A stretch of DNA of 64,000 nt from an uncultured Clostridia bacterium (GTDB taxonomy: Bacteria; Bacillota; Clostridia; Christensenellales; UBA1242), in contig CALVTJ010000006.1 in the NCBI GenBank assembly GCA_944362545.1, positions 1 through 64,000 on the forward strand, written 5' to 3'. Below are positions 1 through 8,307 of this stretch, in pieces; position 1 is the first letter of the stretch; each line of letters starts with the position of its first letter. Under the pieces are notes generated by a model. The model saw nothing but the letters and a program-made list of their open reading frames with translations, was not told the DNA's origin and made no database searches. The position numbers and the translations under genes were made by a program.

Positions 1-177
1 TGCTTCTTGCTAGGCATAGGCAGTGATGAATATGCAAACTATTGGACACGCACACTAGGCACAAATCTTGGCAATGGCAAGATAATTACGGCAGCCGGCA
101 TGGACACATCTAGTTGGCTTGACAACATGTTTGGTGTTCGCTTTGCTATGACAATGGGAGAAGGTAGCAGGATTTAA
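1..177 (+). CDS. C-terminal fragment of a surface/secreted protein, possibly DUF6273-like
   Basis: An open frame runs from the first base of the window to a TAA at 175-177, giving the last 58 residues of a protein whose start lies outside. The end is rich in Gly, Thr and Asn, with a tryptophan motif (YWTRTLG) followed about 30 residues later by FGVRFAMTMGEG. This spacing (aromatic-WxRx ... GVRxA near the C-terminus) resembles the C-terminus of DUF6273-type domains on large secreted proteins of gut Firmicutes, which end in a GVRPAL-like motif. Family assignment is inference from this pattern only. A strong terminator follows four bases after the stop, so it is the last gene of its unit. Confidence 0.5.
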   Translation, partial: CFLLGIGSDEYANYWTRTLGTNLGNGKIITAAGMDTSSWLDNMFGVRFAMTMGEGSRI

Positions 178-181
178 GATT

Positions 182-211
182 AAAAAAAGAAGGTTTCAAC
201 CTTCTTTTTTT
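182..211 (+). terminator. Rho-independent terminator
   Basis: AAAAAAAGAAGG and CCTTCTTTTTTT form a perfect inverted repeat around a short TTTCAA loop, ending in a T run. It lies just after the stop codon at 177 and is symmetrical enough to work in both directions. Confidence 0.85.
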
Positions 212-262
212 GTGAGATTCTTCGACACACTCGCTTTGCTCGTGGCTCAGAATGACATGGAA
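212..262. repeat. Possible short dispersed intergenic repeat
   Basis: The stretch ATTCTTCGACACACTC ... GGCTCAGAATGACA is non-coding and more GC-rich than its surroundings. I recall similar 'attcttcg...cagaatgaca' intergenic elements in many bacterial genomes and contigs; that is memory, not a search. No second copy is evident in this window, so repeat status is inference. Confidence 0.35.
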
Positions 263-434
263 TTATGATAAAAACAAAAACGGTCACAGATGGCATCATG
301 TGATTTTTACAGTAAAACAATATTACATAAAAAAGTTATGACCGAATGTGTGAGTGGTTTTTTATGACAAAAAAATAGTGAAATTTTCTTTCACCATTTT
401 TGTTAAATTTATAAATCTTTTTATTATCAAAAAA

Positions 435-707
435 CTATTTGCTGTTTTTCTTTGCGTCATCCAACAATTTTGCAAAGTGTGCTTTCTTTCTGTCAGCAGT
501 GTTTTGGTGAATTACATTTTCTCTTGCAGCACTGTCAAGTTTTGCGGAGAGTGTGCGATAGAGTTCTTCTGCTTTTGCGACATCAACAGCAAGTTCTGCT
601 TGAAACTTCTTTGTGTAAGTTTTGATTTCAGATTTGATGGAGTTATTTGCTACATTTCTTTCTCTTTCAATCAAAATTCTCTTCTTTGCTGATTTTATGT
701 TTGCCAT
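435..707 (-). CDS. rpsT: 30S ribosomal protein S20
   Basis: A 90-residue, highly basic protein starting MANIKSAKKR, the typical S20 N-terminus. S20 binds 16S rRNA early in assembly of the small subunit. The start at 707 is chosen because an AAGGAGAAAG ribosome-binding site sits directly upstream; the longer frame to 764 adds 19 residues not seen in the family. It is divergent from gpr, a neighbour arrangement common in Firmicutes. Length and charge are normal. Confidence 0.95.
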   Translation of the reverse strand: MANIKSAKKRILIERERNVANNSIKSEIKTYTKKFQAELAVDVAKAEELYRTLSAKLDSAARENVIHQNTADRKKAHFAKLLDDAKKNSK

Positions 708-799
708 GTCTTTCTCCTTAAAAATTTTCTTATTCATTATAGCATACCAATTTTTAAAAATCAACTTATTTTTTGATTTTTTTTGGACATATTTTTATT

Positions 800-1555
800 A
801 TGAAAGATTTGATTGATGAATGTGGTGCCGATTTGGCTGTTTGCGGTTATAAAACCGAAGATTTGAAGCATTTTGATATGACATGTTCTAAACTTTTTGT
901 GGACACCGATGAAAAAGCGGAAAAATTGGGATTTGGAAAGGGACATTATTTCATTTTAAATACTCCGCTTCTGTCATCTTTGATGGAAGAGCATCATGAT
1001 TTTTTGGTGGCTGAAATCAAGTATCGCTTAGAATTTTTGTTTAAAGCAAACAAAATCAAAAAGCGGGACAAAATTCTCTTTGTCGGAATTGGAAATCCTG
1101 AAATTTTGGCGGATTGTTTTGGAGTTTGGACTGTTAATAAAATTGATATTAAACCGTTTAAAAAATCAAATAAAATTTTTAAAATTATTCCAAACACTTT
1201 TTCAAACACGGGTATAAACGCGTGTGATATGATAAGTTTGATTGTTCAGGCGTTTGATATTGCAGCGGTGGTTTTGTTTGATTCACTAGCAACTGAAAAC
1301 ATTGCAAGGCTTGGTCGCTCGGTGCAGTTCAACGATGCTGGTTTGACTCCGGGTAGTGCCATGAACAACTTTGGCGTGGCAATAAATAAAGACACATTGA
1401 GTGTGCCATGTTTTGCGATTGGCGTGCCGATGATGATTGAAAGTAAAAGTTTGCGAGCAAAGCCAAACGTTGTGTTGACAGAAAAAGATGCCAAAGAAAA
1501 AGTTCAGTTTTTGTCAAGTGTGGTGGCAGAAGTGATTGACAGCATAATGAAGTGA
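800..1555 (+). CDS. gpr: Spore germination protease GPR (peptidase family A25)
   Basis: GPR degrades small acid-soluble spore proteins when spores germinate. The 251-residue product carries the family blocks in order: a FDMTCSKLFVDT-like strand segment (about residues 26-37), VGIGNPEILADCFG (about 92-105; the Asp matches the first catalytic Asp of the Bacillus enzyme), FSNTGINACDMI, VVLFDSLATENIARLGRSVQ (second catalytic Asp) and DAGLTPGSAMNN. Bacillus GPR is about 370 residues, so this form is short, mainly at the N-terminus where the autoprocessed propeptide lies. ATG at 800 is the first ATG in a frame otherwise opened by a TTG; no good ribosome-binding site is visible. Divergent from rpsT. 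Confidence 0.9.
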   Translation: MKDLIDECGADLAVCGYKTEDLKHFDMTCSKLFVDTDEKAEKLGFGKGHYFILNTPLLSSLMEEHHDFLVAEIKYRLEFLFKANKIKKRDKILFVGIGNPEILADCFGVWTVNKIDIKPFKKSNKIFKIIPNTFSNTGINACDMISLIVQAFDIAAVVLFDSLATENIARLGRSVQFNDAGLTPGSAMNNFGVAINKDTLSVPCFAIGVPMMIESKSLRAKPNVVLTEKDAKEKVQFLSSVVAEVIDSIMK

Positions 1556-1593
1556 ATGTCAAAATATTTTGATTGTTTGCATATAAAAATAAC

Positions 1594-2310
1594 ATGAAAA
1601 ATGTGCTTTTGATTGACAGTGGAACGGGCGGTGTTAATGTTTTGAAGGAATGTTTTAAAGTTGTGCCAAAATGCAATTACCTTCTGTTTTGCGACACGAA
1701 AAATCTGCCTTATGGGACAAAAAGCAAAGAAGAGTTGATTGATATAACACAAACAAACTTGGAAAAAATTCAAAGTTTCTTTAAATTTGATATTGTCATT
1801 TTGGCGTGCAACACTTTGACTGCGACCGTGCTTGAACAAATGCGTATCAGATACAACGAAAAACTTTTTATTGGCACAGTTCCTGCAATTAAACCGGCAC
1901 TTTTGGAGTTTGATGCGAGGGATATTTTAGTCATTGGCACAAGCGCCACACTCAAACATAACAAATTGGTGCAAAAATATAAAGATTCTGGCATGCAATT
2001 TTTAGCACTTGACAGCCTTGCCACTTTGATTGATGAAAATCTTGACAACTTGTCGAGTTTAGATGATTTTTTGAAGCAAAATTTGAAGAGTTCTTTCAAG
2101 GCGATAGTTCTTGGTTGCACACATTATGTTTCAATAAAAGAAAATTTAAAGAGAATCTTTCCAAATGTCAAGATTTTCGATAGTGCAAATGGCGTGGCAC
2201 GAAGATTGGAAAGTTTGATTGACGATGATACATCCAAAACGTGTCAAGTTCAAATTTTTTGTGAAGATGAAAAAATGCTGGCAAAGTTTTGGTGGGCGTT
2301 TTACAATTAA
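1594..2310 (+). CDS. murI: Glutamate racemase
   Basis: Interconverts L- and D-glutamate to supply D-Glu for peptidoglycan. The N-terminus LLIDSGTGGVNVL holds the usual Asp/Ser and Gly loop; the two catalytic cysteines are in LACNT (about residue 71) and LGCTHY (about residue 175). At 238 residues it is slightly shorter than typical enzymes (260-270). ATG at 1594 begins the conserved strand; the frame extends seven codons upstream without support. It lies 38 bp after gpr and may be co-transcribed; a bidirectional terminator follows. Confidence 0.92.
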   Translation: MKNVLLIDSGTGGVNVLKECFKVVPKCNYLLFCDTKNLPYGTKSKEELIDITQTNLEKIQSFFKFDIVILACNTLTATVLEQMRIRYNEKLFIGTVPAIKPALLEFDARDILVIGTSATLKHNKLVQKYKDSGMQFLALDSLATLIDENLDNLSSLDDFLKQNLKSSFKAIVLGCTHYVSIKENLKRIFPNVKIFDSANGVARRLESLIDDDTSKTCQVQIFCEDEKMLAKFWWAFYN

Positions 2311-2311
2311 A

Positions 2312-2340
2312 AAACAAGAGCGGTGAATTTGCTCTTGTTT
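2312..2340. terminator. Bidirectional terminator between murI and the DUF1846 gene
   Basis: AAACAAGAGC (2312-2321) pairs perfectly with GCTCTTGTTT (2331-2340). A-rich and T-rich flanks suit termination of both convergent genes. Confidence 0.8.
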
Positions 2341-2376
2341 GGTGTCTTTGATATGAATTTTGAAAATTTTTAAAGT

Positions 2377-3912
2377 TTAATCATCAAAAAGGTGAGAATT
2401 TAAAAAGACAGGCTCGCAGGTGACATTAAGCCCGAGTCTTTTGAGAGTTTGTTCTTCAGCGGATGAAAGAATATAGGTGCAGTGTGCTTCACAGCCATGA
2501 AGTTCGCAAATTTTTGAAAGTGCTCTCTTGGCCTTTTCATTTTTAGCCGAACAAATCGACAATGCAACAAGCACATCATCCACATTTAAAACGCTGCTGT
2601 TTGATTTCAAAATTTTGGTGCGATAGTCCACAATAGGAAGCAAAATGTCATCAGTAATCACATCAAAATCATCTCCCATGCCGGCAAGTGTGCGTAATGC
2701 ATTCAAAACGACCGCTCCACTTGCAGATATGATTTTTTTTGTTTTTCCTGTGACAACCTTGCCATTTGGAAGTTCCATTGCCACGCATGGATAACCACTT
2801 TCTTTTGCAGTGTTTTTTGCTACATCAATCACTTTCAGAAGGTCATCCTTTGCACCGACTTCAAGCAAAAGTTGTCTGTTTCTTTCAAGAGTTTCATAGG
2901 TGCATTGTCCCTTTTTGTAATCACATTCCGCACGATAATATCTTCGCAAAATCTCTTTTTTTGCGGACAGTTGGGCAAGTTTGTCATCTGTTATAGCAGA
3001 TGCAATCATGTTGACACCCATGTCGGTTGGTGATTGGTAAACATCTTTGTGGGTGATTTTTTGCAGAATGTTTTGCAAAATTGGGAAAACCTCAATGTCA
3101 CGATTGTAATTGACAGCCAACACTTTGTAGGCGTTGAAGTGGAATGGATCAATTTGGTTTACATCATAAAGGTCGGCGGTGGCTGCTTCATAGGCGATGT
3201 TGACAGGATGTTTCAATGGCAAGTTCCAAACAGGGAAAGTTTCAAATTTGGCATAGCCGGCCTTTTTGCCACTCTTATATTCATGATAGAGTTGTGAGAG
3301 GCAGGTGGCAAGTTTGCCACTTGATGGACCCGGTGCAGTGACCACAACAAGTGGGCGCGTGGTTTCAACAAATGGGTTTGCACCATATCCTTCATCGGAT
3401 ACAATTGTTTCAACATCGTTTGGATAACCTTTGGTGTAGTGATGAAAATATACACGCTCGCCACGCTGTTCCAACTTTTTGCCAAACTTTGTGGCGCTTG
3501 GTTGACCTTTGAAAAGAGTGATGACAAATGCAGACACATAAAGACCAAGCTGTCTCATGTTGTCCACAAGGCGCAAAACTTCATTGTCATAACTCAATCC
3601 AAGGTCGGCACGAATTTTGTTTTTTTCAATATCGTTTGAACTTATGCAGAAGATGATTTCTGCCTTATCTTTCATTTTTTGCAACAGTTTGATTTTGATA
3701 TTTGGGTCAAAACCCGGTAAAACTCTTGCGGCGTGCAGGTCATCAAAAATCTTTCCACCAAATTCAAGATAGAGTTTGTTATGGAACTTTTTTATACGCT
3801 TGTTGATGTTTTCGCTTTGCAATTTCAAGTAAAGTTCGTTGTCAAAGCAGGTCTTATGAAGATTTTTTGTCGCTTTTTCTTCTTTTGGCTTTCTTTCTTT
3901 TCTAATTTTCAT
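2377..3912 (-). CDS. DUF1846 (UPF0371) family protein
   Basis: A 511-residue protein that matches the DUF1846 family over its length: after a Lys-rich start of about 22 residues comes CFDNELYLKLQSENI, then KLYLEFGGKIFDDLHAARVLPGFDPN, and later VVTAPGPSSGKLATCLSQLYH, a P-loop-like stretch. The biochemical role of the family is not settled; related structures suggest nucleotide or phosphate binding. The ATG at 3912 has a good AAGGATGG site upstream. The gene stands alone on the - strand, divergent from the glycosyltransferase at 4032. The Lys-rich N-terminal extension is unusual for the family. Confidence 0.88.
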   Translation of the reverse strand: MKIRKERKPKEEKATKNLHKTCFDNELYLKLQSENINKRIKKFHNKLYLEFGGKIFDDLHAARVLPGFDPNIKIKLLQKMKDKAEIIFCISSNDIEKNKIRADLGLSYDNEVLRLVDNMRQLGLYVSAFVITLFKGQPSATKFGKKLEQRGERVYFHHYTKGYPNDVETIVSDEGYGANPFVETTRPLVVVTAPGPSSGKLATCLSQLYHEYKSGKKAGYAKFETFPVWNLPLKHPVNIAYEAATADLYDVNQIDPFHFNAYKVLAVNYNRDIEVFPILQNILQKITHKDVYQSPTDMGVNMIASAITDDKLAQLSAKKEILRRYYRAECDYKKGQCTYETLERNRQLLLEVGAKDDLLKVIDVAKNTAKESGYPCVAMELPNGKVVTGKTKKIISASGAVVLNALRTLAGMGDDFDVITDDILLPIVDYRTKILKSNSSVLNVDDVLVALSICSAKNEKAKRALSKICELHGCEAHCTYILSSAEEQTLKRLGLNVTCEPVFLNSHLFDD

Positions 3913-3996
3913 TTTAATCCATCCTTTTATTACAAAATTATTATAAAATATTTTGATTTTATTTCATAGCAATTTTTAAAAATTTTCGTTTATTCT

Positions 3997-4025
3997 TTGC
4001 TAAAACTTGGTGTGAGTGTTATAAT
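3997..4025 (+). promoter_or_regulatory. Sigma-A-type promoter giving a leaderless start
   Basis: TTGCTA (3997-4002), a 17-bp spacer and TATAAT (4020-4025) lie directly before the ATG at 4032, leaving only six bases (GGACAC) between the -10 box and the start codon. Transcription should therefore begin at or next to the ATG. No ribosome-binding site fits. Confidence 0.75.
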
Positions 4026-4031
4026 GGACAC

Positions 4032-5270
4032 ATGAAAAAGATTTTAGTTTTGACCGTGACAGCGGGCAATGGACATAATTCGGCAGCAAATGCCATGAAA
4101 GATATTCTTGAAAGAAAAGCAGAAGTTGAAGTTAAAATTGTTGATATAATCAAAGAATATACTTCTCATCTTAATTCTTGGACTGTGGACAAGGGCTATA
4201 ATTTGGTCGTTGGGCATCTTTTGCCGTTTTATAATATGTTTTACAACTCATATATGAATTATCCTGTCAACAAGGCAAGTGTTTGTCCGCCACAGGCTTC
4301 GGTTAGAACACTAAATGAGAAGTTGCTAAAACTGATTTATGAGTTTAAACCTGATGTGATTTATACGACTGTATATTATGGAGGAATGGCGCTTGCCAAT
4401 TTGCGTAGAGTGTTTAGTTTGCCTAGTGTGAATATTGCTTGTATGTTAGATTATGTTGTTTCGCCATTTTGGGAAGCGTCTATTGGGGGAATTGATTTTT
4501 TAACGCTCGCTCATGAGGATAATCGAAAACTCTTGCTTGAAAAAGGATTTAAAAATGAAAACCTTATCACAACAGGAATACCCGTAAGTGAAAAATTCTT
4601 GGTGGACATAGACAAAAATTTAGCGAGAGAAAAACTTGGAATAGCCAAAGATATTTTTACTGCTTTTATCTTTTATGGCGGTGGACATTGGCATGGCGGA
4701 TATAAAGTTTTGAAAGCGCTTGTAAAGCATATAAAATCACCTTTGCAAATTGTTATAGTCAATGGGCATGACAGCAAAACAAAAGATAAAATAGACAAAG
4801 AAATGAAAAGATATCCAAAGAATATAAAGGTATTAAATTTGGGGTTTTCTAAACAAATTGACCTTATTATGAGTGCGTGTGATGTTATGATAGGCAAGGG
4901 AGGAGGACTGTCTACAACCGAAGCAATAAACAAAGGTTTGCCACTTGTTGCAACAACACATCTTCCTAGTCAAGAAGTTTATAATATCAAATTTTTGCAG
5001 GATAAAGGTTTGGCGCTTTCTTTTTCCAATTTCAAGGAACTTGTCAAGATTGTTGAGTCGCTAATGAGAGAACCACAAAAACTTCAAGAGATGAGTTTGC
5101 AAATGAAAAAGTTGAGAACCAATGCTATTGAAAAAATAGCAACTCTTATTTTAACGCAACCAAATGCAGATTATTCTAACATAGAAAATGTTGGGAAGAA
5201 AAATGTAAACAAAATTGTCAATCGTGCAAGAAAAAAGAATTGGAAAGATAGAAAAAAGATTGAAAGATAA
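4032..5270 (+). CDS. Diacylglycerol glycosyltransferase (MGDG synthase / UgtP family, GT28)
   Basis: Likely adds sugar to diacylglycerol to make membrane glycolipids on the inner face of the membrane. The 412-residue protein has the family N-terminus ILVLTVTAGNGHNSAANA, the loop that grips the lipid acceptor, and a GT28 C-terminal half with FYGGGHWHGG and GKGGGLSTTEAINKGLP, the nucleotide-sugar binding region. The C-terminal 40 residues are very basic, as in peripheral membrane enzymes. The sugar and number of additions cannot be told. Transcribed alone from a leaderless promoter; a terminator follows at 5291. A processive glucosyltransferase like UgtP is the closest analogue. Confidence 0.85.
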   Translation: MKKILVLTVTAGNGHNSAANAMKDILERKAEVEVKIVDIIKEYTSHLNSWTVDKGYNLVVGHLLPFYNMFYNSYMNYPVNKASVCPPQASVRTLNEKLLKLIYEFKPDVIYTTVYYGGMALANLRRVFSLPSVNIACMLDYVVSPFWEASIGGIDFLTLAHEDNRKLLLEKGFKNENLITTGIPVSEKFLVDIDKNLAREKLGIAKDIFTAFIFYGGGHWHGGYKVLKALVKHIKSPLQIVIVNGHDSKTKDKIDKEMKRYPKNIKVLNLGFSKQIDLIMSACDVMIGKGGGLSTTEAINKGLPLVATTHLPSQEVYNIKFLQDKGLALSFSNFKELVKIVESLMREPQKLQEMSLQMKKLRTNAIEKIATLILTQPNADYSNIENVGKKNVNKIVNRARKKNWKDRKKIER

Positions 5271-5290
5271 AGAAGTTTGGAAATGAAAAA

Positions 5291-5322
5291 TACAGTGGTA
5301 TAACTATACTGCTGTTTTTTTT
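5291..5322 (+). terminator. Terminator after the glycosyltransferase gene
   Basis: ACAGTGGTATA pairs with TATACTGCTGT (two G-U pairs) and is followed by a run of eight T residues. Confidence 0.75.
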
Positions 5323-5377
5323 GTGAAAATATTTGATGTGACTGTATGTTTTTAACGATTTGAACCACAATAGGACT

Positions 5378-5929
5378 ATGAATTTGAATTTTCTTTATTA
5401 TATAATTCCTGCTGTGTTTATTTTGATTTTGGTCTTGCCTGTTTGTGCAGAGTTGAGATTGTCTTTTAATCCGCTGTTTAACAAGGGAGTTGTGGCACTA
5501 TCAATTTTTCGGAAACAAATTTTCTATTACATCTTTTCTTTTCATGGAAAGTTTATTGAACTTCAAAATGAGAGTGAAACAAAAATGCAGAAGTTGGAAT
5601 TTGAAAGTGAACAGTTTGCTTTTATGGAAGAATTTGGCAAGCAGATGAAAGACAAAATTAGATTGAAAAAGTTTTATGTTTTTTATAACATTGGCACGGG
5701 CGATGCAAAAGACAGTGCCATGCTTTGCGGTTTTTTGAATGTCATTTTGACACAAATTTTTCTGCTTTTAAAGAGTAAAAAACCGACCGCTTCGTTCTGC
5801 ATTTATGACACAGTATCTTACAATCTGCAAACCTTTGAGGTGGCATCTGTTGTTTCGGCTTCAATTTCTTTTTTTGATGTTGTATATTCTTTGCTCTATT
5901 CGGTTATCATAACTAAAAGAAAGAAATGA
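5378..5929 (+). CDS. DUF2953 membrane protein (YtfI-like)
   Basis: A 183-residue protein with an N-terminal membrane segment (about residues 5-25) followed by a mainly soluble part and hydrophobic stretches near 110-130 and 155-175. The hydrophobic N-terminus, size and position directly before gerW match the DUF2953 protein YtfI, which neighbours ytfJ/gerW in Bacillus. The role is unknown but the pairing implies work in sporulation or spore maturation. ATG at 5378 is taken; the frame opens at a TTG at 5360. There is no clear ribosome-binding site. Its stop codon overlaps the palindrome at 5929. Confidence 0.7.
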   Translation: MNLNFLYYIIPAVFILILVLPVCAELRLSFNPLFNKGVVALSIFRKQIFYYIFSFHGKFIELQNESETKMQKLEFESEQFAFMEEFGKQMKDKIRLKKFYVFYNIGTGDAKDSAMLCGFLNVILTQIFLLLKSKKPTASFCIYDTVSYNLQTFEVASVVSASISFFDVVYSLLYSVIITKRKK

Positions 5930-5985
5930 CACTATATATTGTGTGTTATGCAACATACCACACAAGAGAATGTAGTGTTATGCAA
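5929..5985. promoter_or_regulatory. Operator-like element upstream of gerW
   Basis: The element begins with the palindrome ACACTATATATTGTGT (5929-5944), which reads like an NrdR box, and contains GTGTTATGCAA twice (5943-5953 and 5975-5985) exactly 32 bp apart. Related blocks (ATATATTGT, TTATG, GCATAC, TGTAGT-TATGCAA) occur in the same order on the opposite strand at 61871-61926. It ends about 20 bp before the gerW start. The bound factor is unknown; no ribonucleotide reductase gene is nearby. Confidence 0.5.
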
Positions 5986-6004
5986 AAAGGACAAAGGAGT
6001 GATT

Positions 6005-6412
6005 ATGAAAAATTTTACAAATTCAACTTCAATAAATGACTTGATAACAAATGCTATGGACAAAATTAAAACCATTGTTGACTCTTCAACAATTGTTGGA
6101 GAAAGCATAACTGCTCCGGATGGGACGATTATCATTCCTATCAGCAAAGTGACTGTGGGATTTGTGGTTGGTGGCGGAGAATATGCCGACCTGTCATCTC
6201 GAAGAGTGGCAAATCATTTTCCAATGAGTGGTGGCTCTTCTGGTGGAATGAGCATTTCGCCGGTTGGCTTTTTGATTTTGCAACAGAGCGGTGATGTTGA
6301 GTTTGTCAATGTTGAAAACAAGTCACTTTATCAAACCATTTTGAACATGGTCAACTCGCTTCTTTCAAAACTTGAAAAGAATGAAAAGGAAAATGATGAT
6401 GAAAAAGAATAA
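6005..6412 (+). CDS. gerW: GerW family sporulation protein (YtfJ)
   Basis: A 135-residue protein with the GerW/YtfJ pattern: an N-terminal helix, SSTIVGESITAPDGTIIIPISKV (about residues 27-49), a Gly-rich GFVVGGGEY and the Gly/Ser loop MSGGSSGGMSISPVGF. In Bacillus it is made under sigma-F and is needed for normal germination of spores. ATG at 6005 has an AAAGGAGTGATT site; a longer frame (from 5939) would run through the operator-like element and is unlikely. The C-terminus is acidic (EKNEKENDDEKE) and overlaps the start of the dacF-type gene. Confidence 0.9.
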   Translation: MKNFTNSTSINDLITNAMDKIKTIVDSSTIVGESITAPDGTIIIPISKVTVGFVVGGGEYADLSSRRVANHFPMSGGSSGGMSISPVGFLILQQSGDVEFVNVENKSLYQTILNMVNSLLSKLEKNEKENDDEKE

Positions 6413-7544
6413 CTTTTTTCGCAATTGTTTGGTTCTCTTTTTGTGTGTGATGATTGTCTTTGTTGGTTTTCAAAGTTCGGTTTTGCTCACGGCAAGTGCC
6501 AGCAGTTATTATTCATCTGCCAAGGGTTGTGTGGTGATGGAGACCACGACAAAGAGAAAACTTTATGCAAAGAATGAAAATCAAAAAATGCCGATGGCAA
6601 GCACAACAAAAATTATGACCGCTATCACGGCGATTGAGAACTGTGATGATTTGGATGAAGAATTTGAAGTCTCGCCAAAGGCAGAGGGTGTGCCTGGCAC
6701 TTCGCTTTATCTTCGCAAAGGGGATGTTTATTCCACTCGTGAACTCTTGTATGCGCTGATGTTGATTTCTGGAAATGATGCTTCGGTGGCGATTGCCGAA
6801 CATGTGGCAGGTTCGACAAGTGAGTTTGTCACACTTATGAATGAACTTGCAAAAAATATTGGTGCAACAAGTTCGCACTTTGCCAACACTCACGGACTTG
6901 ATGCTGATGGACATTATACCACAGCTTATGACCTGGCTCTTATCACTTCCTATGCACTTGAAAATGATACTTTTAGAGAGATTGTCAGCACAAAAAATAC
7001 AAAAATCACAAACGGCGATGGCACAAACAGATATCTTAAAAACAAAAATAAACTGCTCTTTACGCTGGATGGGTGCATTGGGGTAAAAACTGGTTATACG
7101 GATGATGCGGGCAGGTGTTTGGTGTCGGCAATTGAAAGGGATGGGATGCGACTTGTCTGTGTGGTGCTTAATTGTCGACCGATGTTTGAAGAAAGTGCCG
7201 TGCTTTTGAAACAATGTGCACAGGATTTCAAACTCTGCGATGTGACACAAATGTATGACTTTAACCGCAAAGTTTGCGTTATTGATGGCAGGGATGAAGT
7301 GGCAGAAATAGGCACAAATGGACACTTTATCTATCCGCTTACTGAAAGTGAAAGGCAGAGATTGAAGTTTGTCTACACACTGCCAGAAAATTTGCAAGCT
7401 CCGCTTGAAAAAGGAAACGAAGTTGGTCAGGTGGAAGTATTTTTGGACAATGACTTGCTATTTTGTGAAAAAATCTTTACAATAGATGATATAAAATCAA
7501 AAACATTGCTTCAAAGGATGAAAGATTTTTTTGCGAATTGGTAA
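6399..7544 (+). CDS. D-alanyl-D-alanine carboxypeptidase, DacF type (S11)
   Basis: Trims the terminal D-Ala from peptidoglycan stem peptides. The 381-residue product has a signal peptide (FFRNCLVLFLCVMIVFVGF, cut probably near TASA), then STTK (about residues 68-71), SGN (about 124-126) and VKTG (about residue 230), the three active-site motifs of S11 peptidases, and a C-terminal beta domain. Three ATG codons (6393, 6396, 6399) follow AAAAGG; the last gives the best spacing. It overlaps gerW by 14 bp, so the two are translationally coupled, which suggests a role in spore peptidoglycan. A paralogue lies at 32630. Confidence 0.9.
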   Translation: MKKNNFFRNCLVLFLCVMIVFVGFQSSVLLTASASSYYSSAKGCVVMETTTKRKLYAKNENQKMPMASTTKIMTAITAIENCDDLDEEFEVSPKAEGVPGTSLYLRKGDVYSTRELLYALMLISGNDASVAIAEHVAGSTSEFVTLMNELAKNIGATSSHFANTHGLDADGHYTTAYDLALITSYALENDTFREIVSTKNTKITNGDGTNRYLKNKNKLLFTLDGCIGVKTGYTDDAGRCLVSAIERDGMRLVCVVLNCRPMFEESAVLLKQCAQDFKLCDVTQMYDFNRKVCVIDGRDEVAEIGTNGHFIYPLTESERQRLKFVYTLPENLQAPLEKGNEVGQVEVFLDNDLLFCEKIFTIDDIKSKTLLQRMKDFFANW

Positions 7545-7596
7545 ATGGTATTTGAAAAGGTCTTTTTGCTTTGAAGGAAAGTGAAAGGACTTTTTT

Positions 7597-8307
7597 ATGA
7601 TGAGATTAAACAAATTTTTGAGCAACTCTGGGCTTGCTTCTCGCAGGAAGTGCGAAGAATTTATTTTGCAGGGCAGGGTGAGTGTAAACGGAAAAATTGT
7701 CAATGCGCTCGGCACAATAGTCGATGAAAAGAAGGATGAGGTTTGTGTGGATGGAAAAAGGTTGACTCTTCCGAGCACTTTTGTTTATTTGAAAATGAAC
7801 AAGCCAAAGGGTTATGCTTGCACAGCAAGTGATGAAAGGGGAAGGAAAACTATTTTTGACTTGATTGAAAGTGATGTTAGGCTTTTTAACGTTGGCAGAC
7901 TTGATTATGACACCGAAGGACTGTTGTTGTTGACAAATGATGGCGATTTTGCCAATCTTGTCACTCATCCAAAATTCCACTTTGAAAAGGAATATCATGC
8001 CACAGTCGAAGGAGAGATCAAAGAGGGAGATTTGGCGGTTTTGCGCAAAGGTGTTGTCATTGATGGCAAGCGTATGCCGGATGCGAGAGTGAAACTTTTG
8101 AGTTATGATGGGAAGTTTAGCAAGGTTGCGGTTATCATTGATGAAGGGCAAAACCATCAGGTTAGAAAAATGTTTGATGCCATTGGTCATCAAATCAAAC
8201 TTTTAAAGCGTGTTCGCGTTGGCGAGGTGCGACTTGGTGGGCTCTCTCGCGGAAAAACAAAACCGATGACAGAAGAGGAAATTGCCTTCTTTAAGGGGAT
8301 AAAATGA
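7597..8307 (+). CDS. rluB: rRNA pseudouridine synthase, RsuA/RluB family
   Basis: A 236-residue enzyme with an N-terminal S4 RNA-binding domain (MRLNKFLSNSGLASRRKCEEFILQGRVSVNGK) and the catalytic motif GRLDYDTEGLLLLTNDG holding the nucleophilic Asp. By gene context in Firmicutes it most likely modifies 23S rRNA (RluB), though RsuA cannot be excluded. Two adjacent ATGs at 7597/7600 follow an AAAGGA site. Its stop overlaps the next gene's ATG. Confidence 0.88.
   Translation: MMRLNKFLSNSGLASRRKCEEFILQGRVSVNGKIVNALGTIVDEKKDEVCVDGKRLTLPSTFVYLKMNKPKGYACTASDERGRKTIFDLIESDVRLFNVGRLDYDTEGLLLLTNDGDFANLVTHPKFHFEKEYHATVEGEIKEGDLAVLRKGVVIDGKRMPDARVKLLSYDGKFSKVAVIIDEGQNHQVRKMFDAIGHQIKLLKRVRVGEVRLGGLSRGKTKPMTEEEIAFFKGIK

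Noticed and set aside
5929..5944. NrdR box as evidence of ribonucleotide reductase control
   Set aside because: The sequence fits, but no nrd gene is in the window and the downstream gene is gerW; kept only as an operator-like element of unknown factor.
6513..7397. 294-codon frame on the - strand
   Set aside because: It lies fully antisense to the dacF-type gene, which has all its catalytic motifs; composition is typical of a shadow frame.
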